NCBI GenBank assembly: GCA_029855925.1
Contig: JAGSHP010000247.1
Coordinates: 1-15,793 of the forward strand
DNA length: 15,793 nt
Direction: 5' to 3'
Origin: Candidatus Thorarchaeota archaeon
GTDB taxonomy: Archaea; Asgardarchaeota; Thorarchaeia; Thorarchaeales; Thorarchaeaceae
Positions 6,437 to 14,179 of the stretch are shown here, in pieces (the stretch's first letter is position 1; every line of letters begins with the position of its first letter). The notes below the pieces were generated by a model, which worked only from the letters and a program-made list of their open reading frames with translations, was not told where the DNA came from and searched no databases. Made by a program: the position numbers and the translations under genes.

Positions 6437-7921
6437 ATGATTAAGGCAAGAATAAGAGGAATCTACTCTCAGTCTTTGACTCATATATTGCTTCAGAATA
6501 ACTTTGAAGTCGTACAACCGTCACCAGAGGTGGCCAGAAGGTTTGGACTGCCATATAGAGATGGTATTCCGGACGTTGACATCTGGGACCGTAGTGACCT
6601 ACAGGGAGTCGTGGCAATAGCATATGAATCAACACTGTCTCGGCTGACAGAGGTACTTAGAAGAAGGCTTGGAGGAATCATTGTAAGAAAGCCCCGGGTG
6701 GCAAAGAGTTCCATATACAAGGGGCGAGTGACCGGAGTGGATGAGCGGTCAGGCCAGACAAAAGTAGACCTAGGTGAGGTCTCGGGAATCCTACCGGATA
6801 GAGGTCTGAAAAGTGGCGAAGAAATCATAGTACAGGTACGGGCTCATGATTATGGAAGAAAGTCACCAGTTCTTTCAACAAACATTACTATTCCCGGTCG
6901 TGCTGTGGTGCTCTTACCGGAACCTGTGGTCCGTCTGAGCACCAAGATCAAAGACCCGGAGAAGCGCAAAGACCTACTGGCTCTAGGTCGAAGAATTAGA
7001 GAATATGCTGATGATTGGGGTATTTTGTGGAGAACAGCAGCGGAAAGGCTGACTGATGATGAACTCCGAACAGAGGTCGATGATCTCTTAGATGTTGCTC
7101 AGCAGATCTTCACAAAGTTCAAGGACATGTCACAGCTAGGCTTATTATTTGAGGGGACAAGCAATGCGGATATCGAGTTTCCGCTGGAAGTAAAAGAGGC
7201 ACTGGACAAGACAAGAGCAAAGATAGAGCCGACAATAAGGAGGCACCACTTCTACAAGAGCGCAGGCTATTCGCCCCTCGTTGACTTTGCAGAACTGATA
7301 ATTGAGGACAAGCCAAATCAGAGATCGTATATCACATCAAAATTGGAGAAGATCATTGTCAGAGACATGCCGCGTCGTGACGATCCAATCAACATTGAGC
7401 ATGTGAAACTTGATGGTAGAAACATAATTCTAGTCAGGGGTCGAGTCGTCGAAACGACTTCAAACATGGTTGTAATTCGAAGACAATTCAGATATACAGA
7501 CAGAAAACTCAAACTGTCACAAGAGTATCCTGAGAAGGTGCATGTGGCTAGAGGGGAGGGGGACTATGCTGTTACAAAGGCGATTGCAGGGTCTACGACA
7601 CTTGTGACGGACTACTACTCGCGTGCGGGACAGCTGAAGGGAACCTATGTCAATATCAATACGGGTGTGGAGATATACCCCAGTACTGGAAATGGTCCGA
7701 GCAGGGTCAGGTATGTGGACTTGGAAATTGACATCATTAGCCTGCCACGAAAGGGTGATGTGCGCATCATTGACCAACACCTGCTGAAACGAGCAGTGCA
7801 GCGTGGCTTCATCACGGATGAGATGGCTGACAGAGCCGAAGAACAGGCTGAAACAATCTATGAGAAACTGATGGATGGCGTCGATGCGATTACTGCATCT
7901 AACGGCACAGAACGTAGATGA
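6437..7921 (+). CDS. fau1: Probable ribonuclease FAU-1
   Basis: RNA-binding protein of the archaeal FAU-1 family, described for Pyrococcus furiosus as an AU-rich-RNA binder with RNase E/G-like relationship. The role is RNA processing or decay in the cytoplasm. The N-terminus, KARIRGIYSQSLTHILLQNN followed by QPSPEVARRFGL, is the family signature. An S1-like strand-rich region follows at about residues 92-136 (IYKGRVTGVDERSGQTKVDL). A central helical region follows at about 180-300. The C-terminal DUF402-type domain occupies about 318-470 and includes DYYSRAGQLKGTYVNINTG. At 494 residues it is near the usual family length. A TAA directly precedes the ATG at 6437, so the start cannot lie further upstream in this frame. 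No good ribosome binding site is seen. It converges on pcc1 with a 7-bp gap. Confidence 0.93.
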   Translation: MIKARIRGIYSQSLTHILLQNNFEVVQPSPEVARRFGLPYRDGIPDVDIWDRSDLQGVVAIAYESTLSRLTEVLRRRLGGIIVRKPRVAKSSIYKGRVTGVDERSGQTKVDLGEVSGILPDRGLKSGEEIIVQVRAHDYGRKSPVLSTNITIPGRAVVLLPEPVVRLSTKIKDPEKRKDLLALGRRIREYADDWGILWRTAAERLTDDELRTEVDDLLDVAQQIFTKFKDMSQLGLLFEGTSNADIEFPLEVKEALDKTRAKIEPTIRRHHFYKSAGYSPLVDFAELIIEDKPNQRSYITSKLEKIIVRDMPRRDDPINIEHVKLDGRNIILVRGRVVETTSNMVVIRRQFRYTDRKLKLSQEYPEKVHVARGEGDYAVTKAIAGSTTLVTDYYSRAGQLKGTYVNINTGVEIYPSTGNGPSRVRYVDLEIDIISLPRKGDVRIIDQHLLKRAVQRGFITDEMADRAEEQAETIYEKLMDGVDAITASNGTERR

Positions 7922-7928
7922 GATGCGA

Positions 7929-8183
7929 CTAACGAGCCGTTTCAACTGTACCTCGTACTCTTAGTGAGAGATCTATTGAGGAGAGGAGGTCTTCCACTGT
8001 TGACATTAGGTTCTGGACGCCCTTTGTTGTACCTATCTCAGCATACATGGTTGCACCCTCAACGTTGCAGGATATTGAGAGACCTTGTGGTAGCGTTGAG
8101 TTTTCAGGATTCACAGACTTTAGAACCTCCTGAGCAAGGTCGTGCGAGGAAAATGCCAGGCGAAGTGATGCTCGTGCTATCAG
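7929..8183 (-). CDS. pcc1: KEOPS complex subunit Pcc1, probable CTG start
   Basis: Dimerising small subunit of KEOPS, the complex that makes the t6A modification of ANN-decoding tRNAs with Kae1 and Bud32. From a CTG at 8183 the product is 84 residues, the usual length. It reads IARASLRLAFSSHDLAQEVL, then SVNPENSTLPQGLSISC, a second strand pair, and the C-terminal helix STVEDLLSSIDLSLRV, which is the Pcc1 pattern. The only conventional start, GTG at 8114, would remove the first strand and helix. The CTG overlaps the upstream stop as CTGA, like the common ATGA overlap, and GGAGGTG (8192-8198) lies 8 nt before it. An in-frame stop closes the frame further upstream. An ATA directly after the CTG is the other candidate start. 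Co-location with kae1 and bud32 on the same strand supports the call. A sequencing error turning ATG into CTG is possible. Confidence 0.85.
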   Translation of the reverse strand: MIARASLRLAFSSHDLAQEVLKSVNPENSTLPQGLSISCNVEGATMYAEIGTTKGVQNLMSTVEDLLSSIDLSLRVRGTVETAR

Positions 8184-9493
8184 TGTGATGACACCTCCAG
8201 TTTTTCAAGTGATGCAATAATCGTCTGCCAGTCGGAGGTGGGGCTTAGAACCACAGATGAATGGGATGTTGAGTGCGGATCGAGGCCCGAGGCTTGGAGT
8301 GAGGACATCATTGTTACAAGGTCAACATCTGAACGGGCCCATGAGAGGACCAGTATGTCGTTACCCTGGAGGATAAGAAAACGGGTGGGGATAGAGTTGC
8401 GCTCGAGCAAAATGCGACTCACCTCAGTGAGAACGCCGCCATCAGCCTCAGGATAAGAGAGATGTGTGACAGGCCCGGTCGTTTGGAATTCGCCCTCGTT
8501 AACATTAGGGAGTAATTCGTGCAGAGAGACTATCACCCGATTTATTGTGTCCATACCCAGGTCAAGTAATGATCTCAGTGAACGGGCTCGATCACCCATC
8601 CAGACCGATAACCCGGTACCAAGTTCTCTATTGGCCCACGCAATTGCAGACAGTATGCGTACGTTCGAGATCCATCTCATCGGGCTGTCCTTTCTCTCGA
8701 CCAGATTCTCAAAGTTTGCCCCGATAATCCGGGATATGAGCGCGGGGTCTATCCGCTCCAATAGTGAAGATGTGATTCTCTGTCGTTCATCCTTTTGAAG
8801 AGTTGTTAGAGGATGAGAACGACGAGGCAATGCAATCTCGGCATGTTCCAAGATCGAGTCGCACTCCGAGGAGTCACCACTGATTCCATCCAGATATGGA
8901 TAGATACTAACAGACAGACATTCGCGTGCAGGCATAAAATTGGCGCCGTATAGCAGATACTCAGGCCGTTCCAAGAGGTCGCAGGACTTCTTTGCAGCCT
9001 CCACAATTGCTGAGGAGTACTGGTCTTCGATTGGAGTCGCAGAGGATACCAAGATCCCAATTGCAGCAATACGTAGGTCGGAAATGGTGAGCTCTAGTGA
9101 TTCTGTGAGAAAGGCTACGGTGGTGGGGATGATTGGTTTGGATGGGCAGAGGTTAATTGCATTCGGAATCTCTGTGAGCGATGCGATGAAGACGGCGTCA
9201 GGTGACAGGTCAGATTCGCCCTTGGAGATAGTCACGCCAACAAACACAGGTTGATAGTCTGAATACTGAGAGAGGATAGACTTGACAGTGGCTGCGTCTA
9301 TCACTGGTTCTACAAACGTGACGTGCAATAGATGGCCGGAGCGAATGATTGCACGGGAGAGTACAGCTGAGGCAAAGACGGCATCGGGGATGGATGAAGA
9401 AACCAGCAATATTCTCGCGTCTTGTGAGATTTGCGTGCCCTTGCACTTCTGACGAAGACTTTTGATTTCTGGAATCCTAGGTACTTTTGGCAT
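8180..9493 (-). CDS. DHH/RecJ-like protein with degenerate active site
   Basis: A 437-residue protein whose order (rps15, this gene, pcc1) and N-terminal fold pattern suggest the archaeal RecJ-like DHH phosphoesterase family, relatives of which (GAN and eukaryotic Cdc45) join the replicative helicase with GINS. Residues 28-63 (ILLVSSSIPDAVFASAVLSR, then HLLHVTFVEP) align with the first DHH motif, usually SHxDADG. Here the His and first Asp are replaced (SSSIPD, residues 32-37) and only the last Asp (Asp37) remains. No clear DHH triad follows. The C-terminal part contains a possible DHHA1-like strand region near SYPEADGGVLTEVSRILLER. It is therefore probably not a nuclease and may be structural, as Cdc45 is. 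No ribosome binding site is evident before the ATG at 9493; the gap to rps15 is 39 bp, with a possible TATA-like TTTATCTC in it. It overlaps pcc1 by 3 nt. The family call rests on a weak alignment plus synteny. Confidence 0.65.
   Translation of the reverse strand: MPKVPRIPEIKSLRQKCKGTQISQDARILLVSSSIPDAVFASAVLSRAIIRSGHLLHVTFVEPVIDAATVKSILSQYSDYQPVFVGVTISKGESDLSPDAVFIASLTEIPNAINLCPSKPIIPTTVAFLTESLELTISDLRIAAIGILVSSATPIEDQYSSAIVEAAKKSCDLLERPEYLLYGANFMPARECLSVSIYPYLDGISGDSSECDSILEHAEIALPRRSHPLTTLQKDERQRITSSLLERIDPALISRIIGANFENLVERKDSPMRWISNVRILSAIAWANRELGTGLSVWMGDRARSLRSLLDLGMDTINRVIVSLHELLPNVNEGEFQTTGPVTHLSYPEADGGVLTEVSRILLERNSIPTRFLILQGNDILVLSWARSDVDLVTMMSSLQASGLDPHSTSHSSVVLSPTSDWQTIIASLEKLEVSSH
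8192..8198 (-). promoter_or_regulatory. Shine-Dalgarno sequence for pcc1
   Basis: GGAGGTG on the minus strand lies within the 3' end of the DHH-like gene, 8 nt before the CTG at 8183-8181. Together with the CTGA stop/start overlap it points to translational coupling and marks the CTG as start. Confidence 0.65.
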
Positions 9494-9532
9494 TGTGAAC
9501 AGACAAAATCAGATGAATTGATGAGATAAAGA

Positions 9533-9988
9533 TTATCTCAGCAAAACGGCAGCCTGATCTGGAGAGTATTTCCAGTCATTCGGAAGAACGCCTTGCCGAC
9601 GGTAATACTTTGATAGCCTGTGAATCTTGCTCTCGATGAGTTGTAGCGCCCTCTTCGAAACAAAATCCTTCCTGTGCTCTTCCATATGTCTTCGAATAGT
9701 AAGAGCCTTGGCAATAAGATTACGCAAATCTTCCGGAACACGACGTTCTAGATCGTTCTCCTTGAGGATGGTGAGGATAGACTTACCCGTAATGACTTTG
9801 ACAAGTGGAATACCGTACTGGTCACGAAGAATAAGGCCGATCATGGATGGCGTATTGCCAGCCTTGGCAAGCTCTATTACCTTGTTCTCGACCCATTCTG
9901 CGTCACGGTCCAGCCAGTCGGGGACGCGTAAAGCTGAGGGTCTATTGCTACCAGACTGACCTTTACGTCTCGTGTGCATTCTTGCCAT
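9533..9988 (-). CDS. rps15: 30S ribosomal protein S15 (uS15, archaeal type)
   Basis: Component of the small ribosomal subunit that binds 16S rRNA. From the ATG at 9988 the product is 151 residues, the archaeal length, beginning MARMHTRRKGQSGSNRP with the archaeal/eukaryotic N-terminal extension. The S15 core follows: WVENKVIELAKAGNTPSMIG, then ILTILKENDLERRVPEDLRN and ESKIHRLSKYYRRQGVLPND. The frame is open to 10192, but that longer form would overlap bud32 and adds a non-conserved stretch. A TATA-like box at 10053-10060 and GAGG 8 nt before the ATG support the chosen start. It lies 106 bp after bud32 and 39 bp before the DHH-like gene on the same strand. Confidence 0.96.
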   Translation of the reverse strand: MARMHTRRKGQSGSNRPSALRVPDWLDRDAEWVENKVIELAKAGNTPSMIGLILRDQYGIPLVKVITGKSILTILKENDLERRVPEDLRNLIAKALTIRRHMEEHRKDFVSKRALQLIESKIHRLSKYYRRQGVLPNDWKYSPDQAAVLLR

Positions 9989-10052
9989 TTGGTCTTCCTC
10001 TGTTTGAACTGTGAGCTCTAGAACCGAGTCTTCCCCTCCGCCATAGGCTGTG

Positions 10053-10060
10053 GATATAAA
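10053..10060 (-). promoter_or_regulatory. TATA-like box for rps15
   Basis: TTTATATC on the minus strand lies between bud32 and rps15. A start of transcription about 26 bp downstream, near 10030, gives a leader of about 40 nt that contains a GAGG ribosome binding site. This suggests rps15 can be transcribed separately from kae1-bud32. Confidence 0.55.
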
Positions 10061-10094
10061 CATTGCCGTGTGGCGATAACAGGACCGCAAATGA

Positions 10095-10724
10095 CTAGTG
10101 GTAACGACCACGTTCGCGAATCTCCTCCATGCGGGATAACACAGCCGCGGCAGCAGCGCCCATGACTGAGGAGTATCCCTCCAAGAAGGCATCCAACATT
10201 GTATCTTGTCGATCCCAGTGAGTGGTCTCGAGTGCTCTATGCACTAGATGCAGATCAACACCCATCATCTCGACTGTGGCGTTCCATTCGGCAAGACCAA
10301 AGTCCACCATCCAGAGCTTTCCCATCGGGTCCACTATCACATTACTGGTTGTGGGGTCACCATGAACAACCTTACCTCTGTGTAGGTACCCAATCATTGT
10401 CCCAAATTTGGAACACAGTTGCTCAAGAAGTGCAATATCGGCATGTTGAGCCACTTCCTTCAACTGTTCGCCCTCTATGAAGTCCATCACAATTGCATTA
10501 TTTCGGCGATCAATGAAATACACCGCCGGTGTGGGAATACCTAACGAGCGGGCGTAGGTAAGCATCTTGCACTCACGGGCTGTGCGCTGTCTGCGCAGTA
10601 GTTCATCAATATCTGCAAGAAGGTAGGGCTTGACCACTCGGGACTTGATCGCCACGGGTCTCTCCTGCCATACTGCGCGAATGATCTTTGATTCCGCACC
10701 CAATGCCCATAACTCGCCTTCCAT
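10095..10724 (-). CDS. bud32: KEOPS complex kinase/ATPase subunit Bud32
   Basis: Small RIO-like protein kinase/ATPase that regulates Kae1 within KEOPS during tRNA t6A formation. From ATG 10724 there are 209 residues. GAESKI (residues 9-14) replaces the glycine-rich loop, as is normal in Bud32. Lys27 lies in VAIKSR, and KPYLLADIDELLRRQRTARE carries the alpha-C glutamate (Glu51). The catalytic loop is HGDPTTSN (Asp123, Asn128) and the metal-binding motif is DFG (Asp141). The C-terminal REIRERGRYH-like basic tail is typical. The frame opens 14 codons earlier inside kae1, but a GGAGGT site 7 nt before the ATG sets this start. Kae1 and Bud32 are separate here, with 2 nt between the kae1 stop and the bud32 start, unlike the fused gene of many Euryarchaeota. 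Confidence 0.96.
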   Translation of the reverse strand: MEGELWALGAESKIIRAVWQERPVAIKSRVVKPYLLADIDELLRRQRTARECKMLTYARSLGIPTPAVYFIDRRNNAIVMDFIEGEQLKEVAQHADIALLEQLCSKFGTMIGYLHRGKVVHGDPTTSNVIVDPMGKLWMVDFGLAEWNATVEMMGVDLHLVHRALETTHWDRQDTMLDAFLEGYSSVMGAAAAAVLSRMEEIRERGRYH

Positions 10725-10726
10725 CG

Positions 10727-11716
10727 TCAAGACCTCCAAATGATATCCTGGGCGTCCGTCCTCCACTTTGGTAGAACATACGATTCAGACACTTCTAGGT
10801 GGTCACCAGCTTGGTGCTGCAGTAGTCCGGTCCAAGCAATCATTGCGCCTTGATCACCAGCCAGAGGGGGGGACACTCGATGAAACTGTGCACCGTGCCG
10901 TGCTGCCACGCCTTCCAAGATCTCGGTCAGTCTATTATTCCGAGCCACACCCCCGGTCAGCAGTAGTTCGCGTTTCTTTGTGTGCGCGATTGCACGCTCT
11001 GCAATTTCCCCAAGCATACCAAAGGCGGTCTCTTGAACACTGAAACAGATGTCCTCCAGGGGAACCCCATCATCGTAGAGCTTCTTTGCGGCAGTAAGCA
11101 TGCCAGAGTAGCTGAGGTCCATCCCCTTTACGGAATAAGGCAGTGGATAATATTTTGACCCCTCCTTTGCCTGTCGCTCGACAATCGGCCCGGCAGGAAA
11201 ACGCATTCCTACGATTCGGCCGAACGTGTCCAGCATATTTCCAATTGCAATGTCAAGCGTTTCACCAAAGGTACGGAATCGACCACCGGCAAATGCAATG
11301 ATCTGAGTGTTTCCCCCTGAGACATACACAGTCACAGGGTCGTCGAAGCCGGATTCGAAACAACCAATCTCTACATGTGCAACACAATGATTCACTCCGA
11401 CAAGCGGCACCTTCAGAGCCAGAGAGATTGCCCGTGCCATTGTTGCTGTCACCCGGAGACAGGGCCCAAGGCCAGGACCGCGAGAGAATGCTACAATATC
11501 AATCTCATTCGGACTTATTCCAGCCTCATCAAATGCGCGCGAAATGATATCAGGTCCGAGCTCAGCATGATGCTGACTGGCCTCACGGGGATGAATTCCA
11601 CCCTCTTTTGGTAAGAGCATGTCCCATACATTGGATAGAACCTCGCCGTTGCTGGTGACTATGCCTGCTCCAAATGAGTGGGCTGTACCCTCTAGGCCTA
11701 GACTGATGAGCGCCAT
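10727..11716 (-). CDS. kae1: tRNA N6-threonylcarbamoyladenosine synthase subunit Kae1
   Basis: Catalytic subunit of KEOPS (TsaD/Kae1/Qri7 family), which transfers the threonylcarbamoyl group to A37 of ANN-decoding tRNAs. The 329 residues match the stand-alone archaeal length. The ASKHA-fold motifs are intact: GLEGTAHSFG near the N-terminus, the iron-binding NHCVAH motif (His110, His114), YVSGGNTQ (Tyr131), LTGGVARNNRL, and PPLAGDQGAMIAW with Asp288 as a further metal ligand. The usual DNG of that last motif is DQG here, which keeps the aspartate. The ATG at 11716 has GGAG 8 nt upstream. It is the first gene of the minus-strand cluster kae1, bud32, rps15, DHH-like and pcc1, and is divergent from the Sm-like gene, with 140 bp between the starts. 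Confidence 0.98.
   Translation of the reverse strand: MALISLGLEGTAHSFGAGIVTSNGEVLSNVWDMLLPKEGGIHPREASQHHAELGPDIISRAFDEAGISPNEIDIVAFSRGPGLGPCLRVTATMARAISLALKVPLVGVNHCVAHVEIGCFESGFDDPVTVYVSGGNTQIIAFAGGRFRTFGETLDIAIGNMLDTFGRIVGMRFPAGPIVERQAKEGSKYYPLPYSVKGMDLSYSGMLTAAKKLYDDGVPLEDICFSVQETAFGMLGEIAERAIAHTKKRELLLTGGVARNNRLTEILEGVAARHGAQFHRVSPPLAGDQGAMIAWTGLLQHQAGDHLEVSESYVLPKWRTDAQDIIWRS
10732..10737 (-). promoter_or_regulatory. Ribosome binding site deciding the bud32 start
   Basis: GGAGGT lies in the last codons of kae1, 7 nt before ATG 10724-10722. This near-perfect site and the 2-nt intergenic gap indicate translational coupling of kae1 and bud32. Confidence 0.75.
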
Positions 11717-11812
11717 TGTACTTGCTCCGGTATGTATCCTATGAACTGTGTCCGCCTCTTAATATTGACTAAATGGGAGGACCATCAGTAATCAAATAGC
11801 TGATAGCAAAGG

Positions 11813-11823
11813 GTTTATAATTT
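11813..11823 (+). promoter_or_regulatory. TATA-like box for the Sm-like gene
   Basis: GTTTATAATTT, about 40 bp before the ATG at 11857, is a good archaeal TATA candidate with transcription start expected near 11843. On the other strand, AATATTAAG near 11758-11766 is a weaker candidate for kae1. Confidence 0.55.
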
Positions 11824-11856
11824 CGTTCTCTGGCTTCTTGGCGAGGATACCCGATT

Positions 11857-12087
11857 ATGTCCGACGAGAGGATGCCAATAAAAGCCCTTGAAGCAGTCAT
11901 TAACGAAGTTGTTTCGATCAAGCTGAAGGATCAGCGAGTATTTCGCGGTAAACTCACACGTTGTGATGTCTACATGAACCTGACTCTTGCAGATGCAGAG
12001 GAGCTCGAGAGTGATGAGGTAAGGGCAAAATACGGGTCAATTCTCATCAGAGGTAACAACATCCTTTGGATACAGATCCCTGAATAG
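11857..12087 (+). CDS. Sm-like (LSm) RNA-binding protein
   Basis: A 76-residue archaeal Sm-like protein, expected to form a ring that binds U-rich single-stranded RNA and takes part in RNA processing or turnover. Sm motif 1 is seen in VVSIKLKDQRVFRGKLTRCD plus VYMNLTLADAEE, and Sm motif 2 in YGSILIRGNNILWIQI. The RGNN form matches the RG(N/D)N consensus of motif 2. GAGG at 11843-11846 is 10 nt upstream of the ATG. It converges with the DUF460 gene, whose stop lies 9 bp beyond. Confidence 0.95.
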   Translation: MSDERMPIKALEAVINEVVSIKLKDQRVFRGKLTRCDVYMNLTLADAEELESDEVRAKYGSILIRGNNILWIQIPE

Positions 12088-12096
12088 AAGTCTAAT

Positions 12097-14121
12097 CTAC
12101 AGGTCGTAGTCTGTTGGCCTACGTCTGTAACTTTCAACCAGCTCGACAAGAGCCTCCTCCCCCTGTTGGCGTGCTCGTTCTTTTGCCTCGCGCATGAATC
12201 CTTGAAATTGCTGTTCGAACCGCTTCCGACTAATGTATGCAAATTCATCAATTCTCTGCAGTTCTACATCCTCCGCACTAATTACGGGTATTGTGGCCCG
12301 AACCAGTTCGCCCTCAGCAAGATGGGAGAGGGAGGCATTCACTATTACTGCACGGATTCCACGTTCGATCAAAAGCCCGGCAGTCTGGGGGCCACCCCCA
12401 CTTGCGTCCTCAAAGAGAACAATGTCGCCTGCACGTAGGCCAATGGAGCGAGCGTAGTCCTCAATACTCTCTCTTGTAAAGTGCTGAATCACCTTGACTG
12501 CGATCATGTCACCGCGCATCTCACGACGACGCACGCCTCGTAAGAGCTCAACACGACTTCTGAGACGTTGCACCTGCTTCTTGAGCCTTCGAATCTCACG
12601 CTTCGCGGTCAGAAGCTCCGATTCTTTCTTTGCAACCTCACGATCCCGCTTGATACGCCAATAGTTCTCACGATTCATGAGTTCAAGACTATAGGCAAGC
12701 TCACTCTCGCGAAACTTGTAGTACTCCACCAATCGGGTAAGATCATCTATTCTATCCGCCAAGTCTTCATTCTTCATCTCAGCCTGCGCTAAACGGGCTC
12801 TGAGAGCATCGTAGCGTTCCTGGGTCAGTGGTTCCTCCAGTGGCTCAGTTTCTGTGACTTCTATGACTTCCGACTCCGTCGGGGTCAACTGCGCAATTGC
12901 CTCACTGATGGACATGCCCCTCAATACGAGGGCTTTCACCTGATTGCGGTCCACGCGAATCTGTTCATCACGAATCTTGTGGTCAATCTGCTGAAGCTTT
13001 GGAAGCACGCTACGAAAGGCATAGACTGCAGCAGTGAGGGCGTCGCGTTCATGAGCATTCGATATTCGTGTGAGTTCGGAGAAGGTTCTTGCAAGCTCCT
13101 GCTTTTCTGCAACGGGTATTGGCTTGTTAGGAACGTAGAGTTCAGCACTCAATGTAGATGCAAGCTTCTTGACAAAGTGTGGGACTGGAGTGGTGTCAGT
13201 GGCAACTATCACGGGAACACCATGCTCGTACACCAAACGAATTATGTCGGCACGGGTCAATCCCTTGCGACTCTTCAACAAATGAACGGACCCTTCAAAT
13301 GTGAGAAGACACACGGCTGCAGTGGTCCCGGGATCAATACCCATTATGAAGTAGCGTGGACAAGCCGTCGTGTCAATTGGCGTTGGTTCCAAGGGGAGAA
13401 ACTCAGCCCGTTTTCGTACAGGGGTGACGAGGATGTTGAAGTCCCCGCCCCTTTTGCTATCAACAAGTCCCTTGATCACAGGCAATGGAGCATATGCTAC
13501 AATTCGAGAACTTGAGTAGCCAAAGTCGGATGTGCGCACATCTATATCGAAGTCGATCTGAGCCTCTCTCAGCACCGACTCAATATGACGCGTCATCTGT
13601 TGAATCTCCGAGTGGAGCTTTCGCCGATACCTATTGGCGCTCTGCCCACCCCGGCCCATCTTTCGACCACGTGTGACCTTGATCTCCGTCTGTTCACCAA
13701 AGCATTCCAGGAAATAGCCAACGCCACGTGATGCAAGAAGTGCGGATATACGGGCCGCCTCTATAGGAGTCGGTTTACCCTGCAGTGGAAAGTGAATCTT
13801 ACGAGCGAGAGATTGGAGGGAGACTTGCTTGGGTGGTACACCAGTGACTTGTACCAGTTTGGTCTCTGATGGAAACTTGTTCATCAGTGCGAATATCGCC
13901 TTTGTATCAGGAACTATCTCGAAGATGTTATCTGTTGCAAGATACAGTGGTTTGAGCTCCCGAGCCAATTGAAACAGGTCACGACGGGATACTTCCTCAT
14001 GTTCTGCAACTACTATGCCATCGCGAAGAATCACACAGGCAAACTTGGGTCGCGTCTTAGAACGCGGACTGTGAGAGGGGTGAATATCAAAACCAATGAT
14101 GAACTCGTGGTCATCGACCAT
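12097..14121 (-). CDS. DUF460 family protein: RNase-H-like domains and coiled coil
   Basis: A 674-residue member of the archaeal DUF460 family, whose biochemical role is not established; an RNase H/RuvC-like fold implies nucleic-acid binding or cleavage. The clearest RNase-H-like block is at about residues 257-370: GIDPGT (Asp263), VIVATDTTP (Asp309) and NAHERDALTAAVYAF (Asp360), three acidic positions as in RuvC/YqgF proteins. A first block at about 6-135 has a parallel layout, FDIHPS (Asp12), LATDN (Asp64) and PIEAARISALLAS (Glu121). A basic stretch, RGRKMGRGGQSANRYRRK, lies near 151-168. A strongly charged coiled coil spans about 434-535. A compact C-terminal domain near 536-640 contains DASGGGPQTAGLLIERG. 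The ATG at 14121 fits the family N-terminus, and a TATA-like GCTTATAGG lies about 40 bp upstream. It is convergent with the Sm-like gene and divergent from the ArsR-like gene. Confidence 0.9.
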   Translation of the reverse strand: MVDDHEFIIGFDIHPSHSPRSKTRPKFACVILRDGIVVAEHEEVSRRDLFQLARELKPLYLATDNIFEIVPDTKAIFALMNKFPSETKLVQVTGVPPKQVSLQSLARKIHFPLQGKPTPIEAARISALLASRGVGYFLECFGEQTEIKVTRGRKMGRGGQSANRYRRKLHSEIQQMTRHIESVLREAQIDFDIDVRTSDFGYSSSRIVAYAPLPVIKGLVDSKRGGDFNILVTPVRKRAEFLPLEPTPIDTTACPRYFIMGIDPGTTAAVCLLTFEGSVHLLKSRKGLTRADIIRLVYEHGVPVIVATDTTPVPHFVKKLASTLSAELYVPNKPIPVAEKQELARTFSELTRISNAHERDALTAAVYAFRSVLPKLQQIDHKIRDEQIRVDRNQVKALVLRGMSISEAIAQLTPTESEVIEVTETEPLEEPLTQERYDALRARLAQAEMKNEDLADRIDDLTRLVEYYKFRESELAYSLELMNRENYWRIKRDREVAKKESELLTAKREIRRLKKQVQRLRSRVELLRGVRRREMRGDMIAVKVIQHFTRESIEDYARSIGLRAGDIVLFEDASGGGPQTAGLLIERGIRAVIVNASLSHLAEGELVRATIPVISAEDVELQRIDEFAYISRKRFEQQFQGFMREAKERARQQGEEALVELVESYRRRPTDYDL

Positions 14122-14157
14122 GTGCCCAGCACTCGAGTGAGAGATTGAGCGATTTGC

Positions 14158-14166
14158 CTATAAGCA
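14158..14166 (-). promoter_or_regulatory. TATA-like box for the DUF460 gene
   Basis: GCTTATAGG on the minus strand, centred about 40 bp upstream of the ATG at 14121, predicts transcription start near 14136 and a leader of about 15 nt. Confidence 0.45.
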
Positions 14167-14179
14167 TTGACATAGTGAT

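Noticed and set aside
9989..10192. N-terminal extension of S15 to 10192
   Set aside because: It would overlap bud32, adds non-conserved residues, and the ATG at 9988 gives the standard archaeal N-terminus with promoter and ribosome binding site in the gap.
10095..11716. A fused Kae1-Bud32 gene as in many Euryarchaeota
   Set aside because: Kae1 ends in TGA and Bud32 starts 2 nt later in another frame with its own GGAGGT site; they are separate proteins.
12979..13515. Plus-strand open frame of 178 residues opposite the DUF460 gene
   Set aside because: It is antisense to conserved RNase-H-like motifs, has unusual Cys/Trp-rich composition and no promoter or ribosome binding site.
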